In this document: positions 22,148 through 34,432 of the stretch, piece after piece
How the letters are laid out: the number at the start of each line of letters is the position of its first letter
Numbering within the stretch: position 1 is the first letter of the stretch
Origin: Uloborus plumipes
Lineage: Eukaryota > Arthropoda > Arachnida > Araneae > Uloboridae
Direction: 5' to 3'
Length of the DNA stretch: 64,000 nt
Assembly: GCA_038373865.1 (NCBI GenBank)
Contig: JAXGGA010003071.1
Coordinates: 45,311-109,310 of the forward strand
Notes under the pieces: model-generated
Databases searched by the model: none
Seen by the model: only the letters and a program-made list of their open reading frames with translations
What the model was told of the DNA's origin: nothing
Program-made: the position numbers and the translations under genes

Positions 22148-23267
22148 GGGTCATTTTCAAAATTTGCTTACATTTGCTGTCCGGAGGTTAAAAAGACGAT
22201 TTTGAAGCATAACGTATATCTTAAATTCAATGCGAATAATTATTCTCTGCAAGAAATACCCCCAAAAAAATTCCATCACTCAACAAATTATTGAAATTTA
22301 TTTATTTATTTTTATATAAGTCTTTAAAAATGAGAATCAAGGCAAAAACGCTTGTCCATTTCCAATTTTCGCAAGTTCAACTATTTTTTTCCTATACTTA
22401 ATGGTCAAAAAAAGTAAATGCGACATATTATTTTTATATATTGACTATTAGTATATGGTATTCATGATAAATATTGACAATAGTAATTTTATTTCAATAA
22501 GAAATGTATGAATATATTTTGTCCGGAAGTTCTTGTCAAGTCCTTTACCCTAAGATTATTTTAGCTAAAAAAGGTATTTATTGAAGTCAAAAGATTTTAA
22601 CACGTATTCAGTTAACTTAACAAATTAGTGACGTAACTATTTTGTACCATTTTGTTTCCCTGAGTCGAGAAGTATTGCTGTGGCGTTTCGCACAAATTTT
22701 TTTCCAGGTGCGTATTTTTATTCTTTGTCAAGTCCGTTACCAAAGATTTTAGTATTAATTTTTACTTTTTCTAAACTTTTACCCCTAAATATTGTTCATT
22801 ATACAACTCTAAGAAAATGCATATTGTAGTTCAATTTTTAAATTCGACAACCTAGCCATAATTTGACATTTTGGTTGAAATGTCAAGTCCGTTACTGGTC
22901 AAATCCGTTACCAAATGTCAAATTCGTTACCATAGAGTTTTTGATCAATATTTCAATCATCACAAACATCGTTTTAAGCTTCAGGGCGCAAATAATTTCA
23001 AATGAAGTTGGTTCTAGGCTCTATGATAAAGTTTAAAAGTGAGATTTCATATTGATTTTGTATGGTAATGGACGACAATTTTCCTTGCAACTTACAGTTT
23101 TACAACAGCATTTGAATACTTAATTATTCATCAAAGTGTACAAATAGTTACTTTTTTACACACCTACAATATGTGACTAAACATCTGTTAGTATTTCTGA
23201 AAGAAAATAGCAAGTTAAAAAAATTACTTAAAAATTTTGAAATGTAAGCATATGGTGAAAATGACCC
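22148..23267 (+). mobile_element. GGGTCATTTTC family, copy 1 (4-bp target duplication ACAT)
   Basis: The ends GGGTCATTTTCAAAATTTGC and (reverse strand) GGGTCATTTTCACCATATGC are flanked by ACAT (22144-22147 and 23268-23271). Just inside the left end is CTGTCCGGAGG. The 1120-bp body is noncoding and contains five copies of a TCAAGTCCGTTACC-like motif, three of them in one stretch at about 22881-22935. A second copy lies inverted at 24682. Confidence 0.9.
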
Positions 23268-23271
23268 ACAT

Positions 23272-24677
23272 GAGTTCATATTCGCTGCTCTTCATACTTA
23301 TTTAATTACCCAGAAGTATTCATTAAGAAACACGTGCAATATATTTTAACGTATAATAATTAACACATATAACTTAGTTCAGTAAAAAAACTTAAAATAA
23401 AACTAAAATTTTAAAATGTATTGTTATCATGCGTAAAAAGATAAAACTTTAACTTCTTTGTAATGTTTTCGCTCCTCTGGATAAAGCACTCTGCTTTCCA
23501 CATCATAATCTTGACCAGCATTCTTTATTTTAGCTCATACACGTAGTTAACGTAAAACATCTTTTACTTTCTTTGCAAATGACCAAACATGGAAACGATG
23601 CGATGCCAAGCAAGCAGCGGAAGGGAGAATCGGGAGCTAGCTTCAATTTTTTACCAAGTCTTCAAATTTGGCTACTTTTCGGCCGACTTTAAGACCCCTT
23701 ATCTCGAAAACGAGGGAACGAGGGCACTTGATCTTTGGGTCAAAAACGTGTTTCAGTATGCTCTTTCGAATGGTACCATTTTTAACTTTTTTCATTATTA
23801 CTTAAGTCGAGTACATTCCTGGTTAGTAGAAATAGTCGAACTTCTTTGAAAAAACACCGCAAAAGACTTTTAAAAGCAGTTTTTCTTATCTGAAAAAAAA
23901 TACATTGAAAACCATCTGCTGCGGATAGGAAATATAGCTTGAAATATCAAGGTTTGACTGTATTCTGTAGTAAAGGTGCACTATTTGTCATTCTTCCCCA
24001 TTTATGACTCAATATTTGATGCAATCAAGGGAAATGTTTACTGTTTATGTTACGCGAAATGTTATAAATGCTTATTGAGGAAACGTTAACCATTAAACCG
24101 AACGGCTTAATAATAAGTGTATAAAGTTTCCAGTTTTGCACATTACTATAGCTTGACAGCTTGTTTCGACAGAATGCTAGGTGTATCCCTACCTCTTAAC
24201 AGGAAATTACAAACACAAGATATAAATATAGCACTTCTCAAAATAATAGCTTAAAACATTAACATTCTGTAACGTTTACACAATAAATGATAGAAGAAAG
24301 TAAACTTGATAATCTAAAGCCATGATTGATTGGAATGAGCACCCATATTCAATGTTTAAAATTCTTCAACATGAACCAACTTAAACAAATGAGACAGGGA
24401 CAATCAAATTAAATAGGAGAGAAATTAAAAAAAAATCACACAATACAAGTGCTAGTTCAAAAAGATGAATTTTTGGATTCAATTTTAGAAAATACTTTAT
24501 AAGGTTAGGTACATTTGTATAAGTGGTAATTTTACAAGCTTTTCTAACTCATAGCTTTAAAATTAAAAATCATAAATTTATTTAAATTTTGAAAAATGAT
24601 AAAAGAAAATAAGAATTTTATGAATAAAAATGCGTTTAATTGAAATGGAATAAATGAATTAACCAGTTATAAATAAC
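23272..24677. other. Spacer between the two inverted GGGTCATTTTC copies
   Basis: The 86-codon ORF at 23589-23849 (+) lies in a locally GC-richer patch. It has no domain I recognise and could be an old repeat. Otherwise the segment is AT-rich with no feature. Confidence 0.4.
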
Positions 24678-24919
24678 GGTCGGGTCATTTTCACCATATG
24701 CTTACATTTCAAAACTTTTAAGTATTTTTTTTAATTTGCTATTTTCTTTTAGAAACACTAACACATGTTTAGTCACATATTGTAGGTGTGTGAAAAATAA
24801 TTGGCTGTACACTTTGATGAATAATTAAGTATTCAAATGCTGTTGTAAAACTTTAAGTTGCAAGGAAAATTGTCGCCCGTTAACATACAAAATCAATATG
24901 AAATCTCACTTTTAAACTA

Positions 24920-26626
24920 GGGTGAGTTCTGGTAAGTGCGTCCACGGGGTAAGTGCGTCCACTGGGAATTATATTAATTAACACTGTCTTGAAATGGCTT
25001 CTGCAACACATCGACTATGTTAGATAACTGTCTAATGATAATTTCAATAGGTAGAATTCATGCCTGGATTCAATAGACGAAGCATAATCAGGGATAACTT
25101 AAATGTCTTCAAAAAAACTCTAAAGTAAAGATTGAGAAGGTTTTGTTTCAGTTTCTCTTGTAGTCATACAAAGCAATTGAAGTCAAGAAATGCAAGTTGT
25201 TTCTTTTAAGTAATAGCTACTAACAACACACATGGGGTATTTTGATCAAATACTCTAACTAAAATTTGTTTATATGATGGTACGCACTTTCCCTTTCTTA
25301 AAAGTAAGGTGGGGGTAAGTGCGTACCATTATGATGGGGCAAGTGCGTACCACTATCATGAGGCATATGCGTACTGTTATGCGGAGCAAGTGCGTACCAT
25401 TATGATGAGGGAAGTGTGTAACCATTACGTAGAAAATCCGACTCTCGTAATTCACCTTCAATTTTGCTTATAACTCTTTTATAAACCGATTATAAATCCG
25501 ACGTCATTTCCATCAAGTATTTATATTAACATGGAACGCGGCATAAGATTTCAATTTTATTCATTACCTCTGAAATATATTGGCTTTTAGATATCAGTTA
25601 GTAAATTTTTCGTTGAAAATAGCGATCATGAGCTATACTTAATTTAAACCAGAATGACAAATGAAGCAATGAAATTAAGTGAAACACTGAATAAGGAACC
25701 TACTGATTCAAAAAGCGAAGGTGGAGTAATGAATAAATTATATTTAAGAAAATTAAAGAACACCTTGGGAAAAACTATTTGAATGTACAAGAAAAAAAAG
25801 TACAAGTATCAAATCATGATCAATTATTCTCTTTTTTTTTTGCTCTTTATTTTGTGTTTTTTCTTACTGCTACTGATTCTAATAAGAAAAATATTTTAAA
25901 ACCGTATTTATTCAAAAAAAAAAAAAAAAGAAAAAAATGAATTGTTCACTCAGGTCACCTAACGCTCTACCATACAAATAGAATTAAAGAAAATCACAGG
26001 GGTACGCACTTACAACAAAGCTATTGGACGCGCATGTCTCATCTTACATTTAAGAAGGGGTAAGTGCGAACCCTGGCTTAAACACAGACTGATTAATGTA
26101 TTTAACCAAAATAAACTATGTAGACTATGAGTGATTATTACTAAATAAAAACAACTTGCATTTGCTCACTTGGTCTTATTAAAAGGACAGAGGAAGAATC
26201 ACAGACACAACTCTCAATCTTCAAATCACAGTTGTTCGCAAGACACGTGGAATATCACTGATTGCGTTTCATCCATGCAAGCAAGTGCTGATCTCTAGTA
26301 TTAGGAATTATCCCAAGGCCTAGCATATTTAATATGTGCCATAAGTTTTTTACTGCTCCTATTCACATAATTTAAGGTGGACGCACTTACCCCGCTAGGT
26401 AGGGAAAGTGGCGTACCTTAGAATAGGTGCCATAAACCAGGTCACAAAACCTATGCTTATGGTTTATTTGACATATTATATGCTTGAAAATCTTAGTAAA
26501 GGATCTGGAAAAAAAACTAAAAAAAAAATTGTGAGTGTACAAGATTTTTCAACAGAGCAGCATCCCTGAGAACATGAACTTTGCAAAAAAGGGTACGCAC
26601 TTACCAGAACTCTCCCTATATCATAG
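24920..26626. mobile_element. TA-flanked element with repeated AAGTGCGTCC motifs
   Basis: The left end GGGTGAGTTCTGGTAAGTGC and right end (reverse strand) GGGAGAGTTCTGGTAAGTGC are flanked by TA (24918-24919 and 26627-26628). Comparison with the uninterrupted copy at 22148 confirms the insertion point. The 1707-bp body has no transposase. Motifs of the type GTAAGTGCGTCC or GTAAGTGCGTACC recur on both strands, including a 24-bp minisatellite. A fragment of the same family lies at 39339-39561. TA targets suggest the Tc1/mariner group. Confidence 0.88.
25314..25427 (+). repeat. 24-bp minisatellite built on the AAGTGCGTACC motif
   Basis: About five units of roughly 24 bp, each close to GCAAGTGCGTACCATTATGA, follow one another with substitutions. 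The minus-strand ORF at 25270-25461 is a translation of this array and is not a gene. Confidence 0.85.
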
Positions 26627-27504
26627 AGCCTAGAACCAACTTCATTTGAAATTATTTGCGCCCTGAAGCCAAAAACGATGTTTGTGATGATTAAAATATT
26701 GATAAAAAACTCTATGGTAACGAATTTGAAATTTGGTAACGGATTTGACCAGTAACGGACTTGACATTTCAACCAAAATGTCAAATTATGGCTAGGTTGT
26801 CGAATTTAAAAATTGAACAACAATATGCATTTTCTTAGAGTTGTATAATAAACAATATTTCAGCGTAAAAGTTTAGAAAAAGTAAAAATTAATACTAAAA
26901 TCGTTGGTAACGGACTTGACAAAGAATAAAAATACGCACCTGGAAAAAATTTTGTGCGAAACGCCACAGCAATACTTCTCGACTCAGGGAAACAAAATTG
27001 GTACAAAATAGTTACGTCACTAATTTGTTAAGTTAACTGAATACGTGTTACCATCTTTTGACTTCAATAAATACTTTTTTTAGCTAAAATAATCTTATGG
27101 TAACGGACTTGACAAGAACTTACGAACAAAATATATTCATACATTTCTTATTGAAATAAAATTACTATTGTCAATATTTATCATGAATACCATATACTAA
27201 TAGTCAATATATAAAAATACTATGTCGCATTTACTTTTTTTGACCATTAAGTATAGGAAAAAAATAGTTGAACTTGCGAAAATTGGAAATGAACAAGCGT
27301 TTTTGCCTTGATTCTCATTTTTAAAGAATTATATAAAAATAAATAAATAAATTTCAATAATTTGTTGAGTGATAGAATTTTTTTGGGGGTATTCCTTGCA
27401 GAAAATAATTGTTCGCATTGAATTTAAAACATAAGTTATGCTTCAAAATCGTCTTTTTAACCTCCGGACAGCAAATGTAAGCAAATTTTGAAAATGACCC
27501 GGTC

Positions 27505-27921
27505 ACCTTTTACGTGGCGAAAATTCATATAAAAATTAAGACTAAAGTGAATTATTGGTGAAATTACTTACTCGACATTAGAAGCTTGTGACAATTTATA
27601 TGTCTTCCTCTTTTTATATGGTGGCTTACTAAAGGAAAACAGCGTCACTCTTTAGCATTCTTGTTAACGTGAATCACTTATAAACAAAACATACTTCTTC
27701 GAAGTGTTCGGAACAAATCCGCGTGGTTAAAGATGGCGTGAAGTTCTCACGTTTGATATTGAGTTCCTATCTTTTTTTTAACTCTGGGTTTGAATGAGGA
27801 AACTTACGGAACTAGTCTTTCTTCTCGCTACAATCTTCTTTTACGTTATTATTAGTACATCCGTACGCACAGCAATCGGTCACCATTTTTCTTAGAGAGA
27901 AAAACTTATTACAGCAGCAAC
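27505..27921. other. Unassigned segment between elements
   Basis: No ORF of interest or repeat pair is seen between the GGTC duplication and the long inverted-repeat structure. Confidence 0.5.
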
Positions 27922-29530
27922 GGACCTGTTTCACGTGTCGTCACAGGTCACATGGTGTAGGTGTCACGTGATCGCGGTTTGCTCGAAAACAGTGAGAATT
28001 CGTGTTGTTAGTTAGCGGCATATTTTTTGTTTACCGTAATTGTTGTAAAATAATCATTCTGCTGGTGGTTAGTTGTTGTAACGAATGTACTTTAAAGATT
28101 AGAAAATCAAACTAGATTGTTTTCCAAGGATTTCCGTCGAAAAAAAAGTTGTTTTGAACAGCTTGTCAACACAGAATGACAAGCCTTCGCTACGAACGAA
28201 TGCAAACTTATGACTTCCCATTCCTATCTAAATACTTGATGAATATTGTATTTAATAAAAGCCATTAGCCAAAAGATGGGTTTTTTTTAAGGAAAATGCA
28301 CTTCTCTCGGCATTTTCATTCGGTAAATATTTTTCAAACTAAAGCGTATCGTAGCACATATGATATACTGTAAGTATCACACTTCTTGCTCTGTTATCGA
28401 ATACATGTGACATTCAAATGCCTTTTTAACAGATTCGAATGTGCACTTTGAATACTTACTATTTTCCCGCATCACAACACGTATTTCCAGTTGATTTTTG
28501 ACATCAAATTGACATTGGTTATGATACTTCTTTTCTGAAAACTTCATGAAGTTCAAGCTTAAGACTTTGAAAAATTTGTTGTTGAGTTTTTTGGAGTATG
28601 AAGTGTATGGATCACAACCATGATTTCAAGCAATTTATCGAAAGAAAAACAAGAATCGAAGAATTACTACTGCTTCTTCATCACTGGATGGCTATGACAG
28701 GGAGATTTGGCGTCATATTTATAACCAATTCCTCTGTTGTAGCTTTTCAGTTTACCTGGCCAACACTCTGCAGTTTAGAATTGCTTTCATTTCCGTGCTT
28801 GATGCATTGCATTTTGTTTTGCCTGAAAAATTCTACGTCAAAACTTTCTTAATGCTTTATTAGAGGTAAGATATTATAAAAATACTTTTGTCAATGATAT
28901 TTTAAATTATTCCAACTATATTCTCTGGAAAAGAAAAAGTAACTCTGAAAATTTAGAAGTTTGTCTTTTAAATATAGGATTGCCGGTGTAAAATCGAGGA
29001 TTGCTCTAGGGACTGCAGGGGAGGGGGGGATTATAGATTACACGAAAAATTGAAATTATATATCAGGTACTAATAGGAATTAAGGAACTTGAGTCGAAGA
29101 TCTAAACACTTTTGCAATTATTTGGGAATTCGAGGAAGTTGAAATGTTATTTGACTGTTTGAACTTTTTGCATATATTGCAATAGTTTTCATGCCATGTT
29201 AATCAGTTTGTTCATAACTTAACCTTAAGATCTATGAACTGTAATTTTGCTATATTGGAACAAATATTGTGGAATTAATAAAACATTAGAGATTGATAGC
29301 CCACTATGGTAAAGTAATAAAATTATAAAATCTATTCACATGAAAGTTAAAATTCAGATATCCAAGTACAAAGTGTTTCATGATTGTCGCAGTTTTTTAG
29401 AAATGTAGGAAAGCAATATTAAACGCTATCAACTATTTAAATATTTCATGTATTTCTATGCTGTATTTGTCATTTGCCCTTTGTGTTTTTTTCCGTATTC
29501 TCACATCTTATGATCTGATGTCAGCCGAGT
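27922..29530 (+). repeat. Left arm of the long inverted repeat
   Basis: It matches the reverse complement of 33410-35569, apart from a MITE in the latter. Similarity is near-perfect to about 29055 and then drops; shared phrases further in include ACTAATAGGAATT and TATTTAAATATTTC. Confidence 0.8.
28598..28852 (+). other. Unrecognised 84-codon ORF duplicated in both arms (left copy)
   Basis: The frame starts MKCMDHNHDF and ends NSTSKLS. From MDHNHDF onwards its 81 residues are identical to the ORF at 34641-34886 in the other arm, although the DNA differs at a few sites. It is hydrophobic and Leu/Phe-rich in the second half, with no domain I know. Identity follows simply from the arms being near-identical, so it is not proof of coding. 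Confidence 0.2.
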
Positions 29531-29732
29531 CGGAACAGGCCTTTTTGGGAGAGGCTTGGAACGGCAGAGGGTTTTTTCTACCCTCTAAAGGGTACATTCT
29601 GGTCCGCCGCTTCCAGCACAGGGACCAATTTTAATACCAACCTGTCCTTTTCTCCCCCACTCCTGATTGCATAGTTTTATACCGTCGTTTCGTTTCCTCT
29701 CACTCACACAATTACAAACTTCAAGATAGATA

Positions 29733-29990
29733 CAGTGGAAATTCGGTTAGTCGACACACGGATAACTTGACTACCTTGGTAAGTCAACAATTATTTTTCC
29801 AATGGTTGGTCTAATGTTAATTTCAAAGGGGGAAAACCTCTTTAACTTGCACAGAAATGTATAGAAACCTCTATTAGTCGATAACCACTTACTATTTTAG
29901 TCCAATTTTTGCTACAGATTCTCTTTCACATTGAATATTTCTGAGAATTTCGTGGTTTCTGGGTCAACTAATTCCTTCTTTTCCGAAAAG
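29733..29990 (+). mobile_element. Tigger-like left terminus, partner not found
   Basis: After TA, CAGTGGAAATTCGGTTAGTC followed by ACACGGATAACTTGACTACC resembles pogo/Tigger ends. No inverse partner is visible within the loop of the inverted repeat, so this is a fragment with an uncertain right limit. Confidence 0.4.
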
Positions 29991-30369
29991 AGCTCTATTA
30001 GAGCTTGTACCTAGAGGAGTCTGCCACTACATTGTGCTTTTGGTACAGTATAAGGGCTTGGAAGGGGCTAGAGAAATGTATTCTGGGGTAATTCGCAAGA
30101 GAATGCGTGGATACTTCTTACTCCCTCACACTTGTTTTTCCAACACGTGTAAACAAGGCTTTTCTCTTTAATTAACTCGATAGACTAGAAGTTATTACCT
30201 CTTTTAAAGAATTATGGATTTATTCCTCATTAGATATTCAAACTTGTCCCATCTATTTTGTTATGTTCTCTGAAAACAAAACAATGAAAAAAGACAGGAA
30301 AAATCATTGAGTGAAAGTTGTATCCATAACGTGCATGGTAAACATTACTAAGAACTAAGGGTACATAGT

Positions 30370-30477
30370 AATTGAACAATAATAAAAACCAAGCCCATGT
30401 GCGTGTAAATACACTAATTTCTCAAAACCAGGGGGGCGCAAGTGCCCTCCTTCAGCTCCCCCTAAATGACAAGCCTG
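30370..30477 (-). mobile_element. Fragment of the CAGGCCCGTCATTT hAT MITE family
   Basis: Read on the minus strand from 30477, CAGGCTTGTCATTTAGGGGG is followed by a C-rich block, TTTTGAGAAATTAGTGTATTT and ATGGGCTTGG, tracking the element at 5551-5720. The far end is missing. Confidence 0.7.
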
Positions 30478-30509
30478 CATATAAAAAAAGTCGAGCTGGG
30501 AGAATATAT

Positions 30510-31750
30510 GGGTCATTCTACGCTATTTGAATTCAGACGGCCAATGGAAAAACTTCATGTGAAACTGATTTTAATAATGTTTTTGCATGCTGAAGCATTA
30601 CAGACTATTATCTTTTATATGGACCACCCAATTAATTCACTGCAATTATTTTATTTTAGCATTTACAGCCGAAAATAGTCATAAATGTATACTCCCCTGG
30701 CCTGTTCAAATACTAGTTTTTATACAAACATGTTCGACGCTCAATTTTTGCTAACGTGGCATAATGTTTTTTGCCATAATCATACACTTACATTAACAGA
30801 GAAACCAATTTCATCAGTAAACATTGAAAAAATATTTATTATTATTAAAAAAAAATACACTTTTCAACGGGCCATATCAATAGTGTCACCTCCACCTGGC
30901 GAACTTCAAAGACTGAAATTTAGTATAAAAAATGCATAAAAATGATGTTGATTGCGAATAACCAGTGTAATACTGAGTAAAGTTAAAAGCAAGCTAAAGA
31001 GGTTTTAAAAAAATTCGAATATTATTGCATCGGTTCTTGTTGAAAGTGCCTCAAAGCTTACTGCGCCAGTCGCTGTAGTATTTCCCCTGGTAAGTATAAC
31101 TTTTGATATTTCATCGTTACATAAGTATGCGTATGTACAATGTAATGCTTATTGTGTGCAGACATCACGGTTTACTTGAAGTTCTGGTAAGAAGAACGCG
31201 TGATGCTGTTTTTATAGGTAATGTGTGATTTTGTCACTTCTCTGGCGTCACTCCCCTGGCATATTTGTCCAAAAAAAGGGTAAATATACATTAAAACTGT
31301 GATATAAGCATAATTAATTTCATTTTTAATCCTAATTGCCCCTGTGAAAGCAATTTGAATGAACGTAAATAATGCGAGAAGTATTTTTATTTGGGATCTG
31401 CGGTGCGACTTGTATGCAACATGTCGTGTTTTCAGGATTAATTTTTTTTCATTTTATTACAACGTGAAAATTTTTTTTAATACAGGTCTCATAGAAATGA
31501 GTCCATACTATGATTTTACACCGAAAAATAAGTGAAATAATTGTAAATCAAACTAGAATTCCGCCAATAGTGTCACTCCCCTGGCAACGCGTTTTCCCCT
31601 GGTATCGATAAACCCCCCAAAAATTGAAATTTCGTCAACAATCCACTACAATCATAAAAATAGCGGCTACTAGTGATATGATGAGTGTGAGATAAAACAG
31701 ATTATTTTTTCTTTGGGGACACAAAAAACGCATTGATCGTAGAATCACCC
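30510..31750. mobile_element. MITE with GGGTCATTCTACG ends and repeated CTCCCCTGGC motifs
   Basis: The left end GGGTCATTCTACGCTATTTG and right end (reverse strand) GGGTGATTCTACGATCAATG are flanked by ATATAT (30504-30509 and 31751-31756); the true duplication may be only TA. A motif close to TCACTCCCCTGGC recurs about six times in one orientation (near 30691, 30884, 31081, 31250, 31575 and 31592). ORFs at 30466-30678 and 30685-30939 run across the left end and the motifs and are not genes. Confidence 0.78.
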
Positions 31751-32000
31751 ATATATACTTCATAAGTGTAATGAAACGGGATTTAAAAATACTATTAAAA
31801 ATATTAGGGAATATGTCGTCACCCGTGGTATAAGCATATCTAAGTTTGTCAAGTTGTGCTATTTCGGGATTCTACTTCATAATTTTTATTCTTTTCATAA
31901 TCTAAAATTTAGGTAATTTATAATAAAATTGTCTTAACTTATGAAAATCAATTATTCAAACGAAGTAAAATCCATACTTCATTGTAAATTCCAAATGATA

Positions 32001-32191
32001 CTGCTCCAAAATAGTCGGCCCCACTTAAACGAATAATGTTGGTTTCAAGAAATATTCGATAAAGCGGGGTACTTGTTTAAGCGGGGATCTTTAACATTGT
32101 CTATGGCTGGGGTAATATTCGGTTCTGGGATGTTTTAATCATATATGCGGGGTATTCGTTTATCCCTTACCCGATTAAGCGGGGACGACTG
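32001..32191. mobile_element. Short Tigger-like MITE
   Basis: The right end (reverse strand) CAGTCGTCCCCGCTTAATCG and a left end with TAGTCGGCCCCACTTAAACG after TA face each other. Internal GATAAAGCGGGGTA and TTAAGCGGGGATC repeat the end motif. CAGTCGTCCCCGCTTAA is typical of Tigger-type ends. Confidence 0.7.
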
Positions 32192-32520
32192 TACTTTTAT
32201 TCATTTTAGTGTGACTGTGAAGAATGATGCTGTCATCATATATCAATTCCCTTGCAACACAGTTATTTGAAGACATGTTTAATGATATGAATTTAATATT
32301 GTAATTTTGCACATTAGCAATTCTTTAATTTTAACATTAACTTTTAAATAAAAGTTACTTGTTCTTTTTGAAGGATTTGCTGATAAAGGTGATATGTAAG
32401 TGCTATAAGTCTTAGTCGTTAGTCGAGTTCCTCACTTGAGTGAGTGCGCTTGATTTCAATATGTAGAATGTAACTAAATTTCATTACATGAAAATAAACT
32501 ATAAAAAGGCATGGGGAAGA

Positions 32521-32610
32521 AGGGGCGTTGTGCCCTAGTGATCTAGCAAGCCCGCGAGTGGTAGAGGAGGTTGTGGGTTCAATTCCCATCATTGGTGCAA
32601 GCTAGGCCAT
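32521..32610 (+). repeat. tRNA-derived SINE-like sequence
   Basis: A GCCCTAGTGATCTAGCAAGC stretch, a GAGTGGTAGAGGAGG stretch and a B box TGGGTTCAATTCCCATC follow in tRNA order, then CTAGGCCATG, a phrase also found beside the tRNA-like sequence at 35743. The cloverleaf is not intact, so a SINE head is more likely than a working tRNA. Confidence 0.45.
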
Positions 32611-33409
32611 GCTTCCAAGACGGAAAATATTTGAGACCCCCCCCCCCCCATGCATACCCAAAAACTACATATATTGTTCATTAAATTGCCTAAACTGGGG
32701 GGGGGGGCTTAATTTTACTTTTCGTAGCAAGATCATAGTTTTAAGTATAGTAATCAAGAGGGGGTTGGAGGAGATTTGTCGAGATTTTAGTTCAAAAAAC
32801 CTATTTTTAGACGATGTTTAGTGACATTTGGATAAGGTGGTTCAATTTTTTACGACGTTAGAGGAGGAGGCACAGAAAATGAAATCCTAAAAACGAAATA
32901 ATAGGTCATAATTGATGAAGTTAAAAGAAGGGAATGAATGGGGTCGAAGAGAATCAACACCAACATAGGAATTATGCCATTGCAGTTCGTTTATTCAGAA
33001 AGAGAAAGAAAGGCTTCAATACAAATAGTTTTAGATTGAAATAATGATTAAAATGTACTTTTAATAAATCTGATTTTATATTCCCTTCAGTTTTGTTTTC
33101 TTTGAAAGTAAATATTGAAGGAATGAGATCGATTTTTTTTCCGTAGCATGGTCCGTCTTGGCGATTTTGTCAAGACGGATATCCGTCCTGAGACGGAAAG
33201 TCTTGCATCCATGATTCCCATTGGTGACCTGGGTGTGATTTCCTCTTTGTACTAGAAGGCTTTCTTGTGCGTTAAAAAACTTTGAAAATCTCGTCATACT
33301 TATTACTGCTAACATATGATCCACCCTTTGGAGGATATGCATCAGCCCCCCCCCCCCCCCACCTTACAGAAAAAAAAAACAGAAACTAGGGCTGGGCCTC
33401 TAGCTTCTT
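32611..33409. other. Unassigned loop sequence of the inverted-repeat structure
   Basis: It contains C-runs at 32640 and 33345, a 9-bp-stem hairpin TCCGTCTTG ... CAAGACGGA near 33150-33179, and a minus-strand ORF (33076-33342) that overlaps this hairpin and has no domain. No gene is recognised. Confidence 0.45.
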
Positions 33410-33892
33410 ACTTGTCTGACATCGGCATACAAGATATGGGAAATATGGGACAAGCACGACAAACAAATACACGAAATATTTAAATAGATGACTAACAATA
33501 TTATTTTCTCATATTACAAAAATAATTGCAAAAATCTTGGGGGACTCCCCACTCCAATATCTGAATTTAATTTTTTTAGTGCCTGAATTCATAATTTTTA
33601 TATATAATAAGGTCAATAATAGAATGGAGTATTGATCTGAAAAGTTTACTTAATTTTGCAAAATTAGTGTAAATTTGGTTAAATAACAGTGAATACTTTT
33701 TAAGGTTTCACAAGTTTTAGATAAAATCCCGGAATAAATGAAACAATGCATGAAAACTTAGAACATGGGAATGCTCAAAAAGTTCGGTTGAATAGCATTT
33801 TACTTTCTCGCATTCCCACATAATGGCAAAAAATCTCAGGACCTTCCTACTCAACTTCGTGAATTCCTATTAGTAAATGATACTGTCGTCCC

Positions 33893-34432
33893 AGCCTAAG
33901 CGGGTAACGGATAAACTAATACCCCGCTTACATGAATAAAACCGTCCAGAACCAAAAAATTTCCCCATAGACACAATGTCAAATATCCCCTCTTAATCGA
34001 ATAATTTCCCTGGATAATAGAATAATATTTCTCAGCTTTTACAAAAACTTTTGCTAAGATAAAGGTCGAATAAAATAAGAGTGTTTCCACAAGACCTCGA
34101 GCAAGCAAACCACTATTGTGGACTGTTTCAGAAAATAAAAAACAAAGGCGGAAAAAATATTTTTTTGAAACACAAGTTGTATATTACTTTTTTTATGATT
34201 TTCATATGACCGTATAACATTTATACTCAATTACTATACTATTTTGTTGTTTACTTTGCTTATTTCAAAATCTTTTTACCAATAACATTTTATTTTTCCT
34301 TTATATAGCTATTCCTTTGTTATTATTACGTTTTGAGACAAAAGTTGTTACAATTGAACGGTAAAAAAATGTTCCCCGCAATCAAATAAAATTTCTTGGA
34401 ACCCACAATATTCTTTTAAACGGGGCCGACAG
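33893..34432. mobile_element. Tigger-like MITE with TA duplication, inserted in the right arm
   Basis: The ends CTGTCGTCCCAGCCTAAGCG and (reverse strand) CTGTCGGCCCCGTTTAAAAG are flanked by TA (33891-33892 and 34433-34434). The body repeats the end motif (ACCCCGCTTACATG) but encodes nothing recognisable. The left arm of the inverted repeat lacks it, so it inserted after the arms formed. Confidence 0.82.

Larger units (their letters stand above)
24682..27500 (-). mobile_element. GGGTCATTTTC family, copy 2, inverted and interrupted (GGTC duplication)
   Basis: The ends match copy 1 in reverse and are flanked by GGTC (24678-24681 and 27501-27504). Without the TA-flanked insert at 24920-26626 the length is about 1.11 kb. 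The TCAAGTCCGTTACC-like motifs appear in reverse complement (for example GGTAACGGACTTGAC near 26905 and 27100). Copies 1 and 2 carry different 4-bp duplications, so they inserted independently. Confidence 0.9.
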
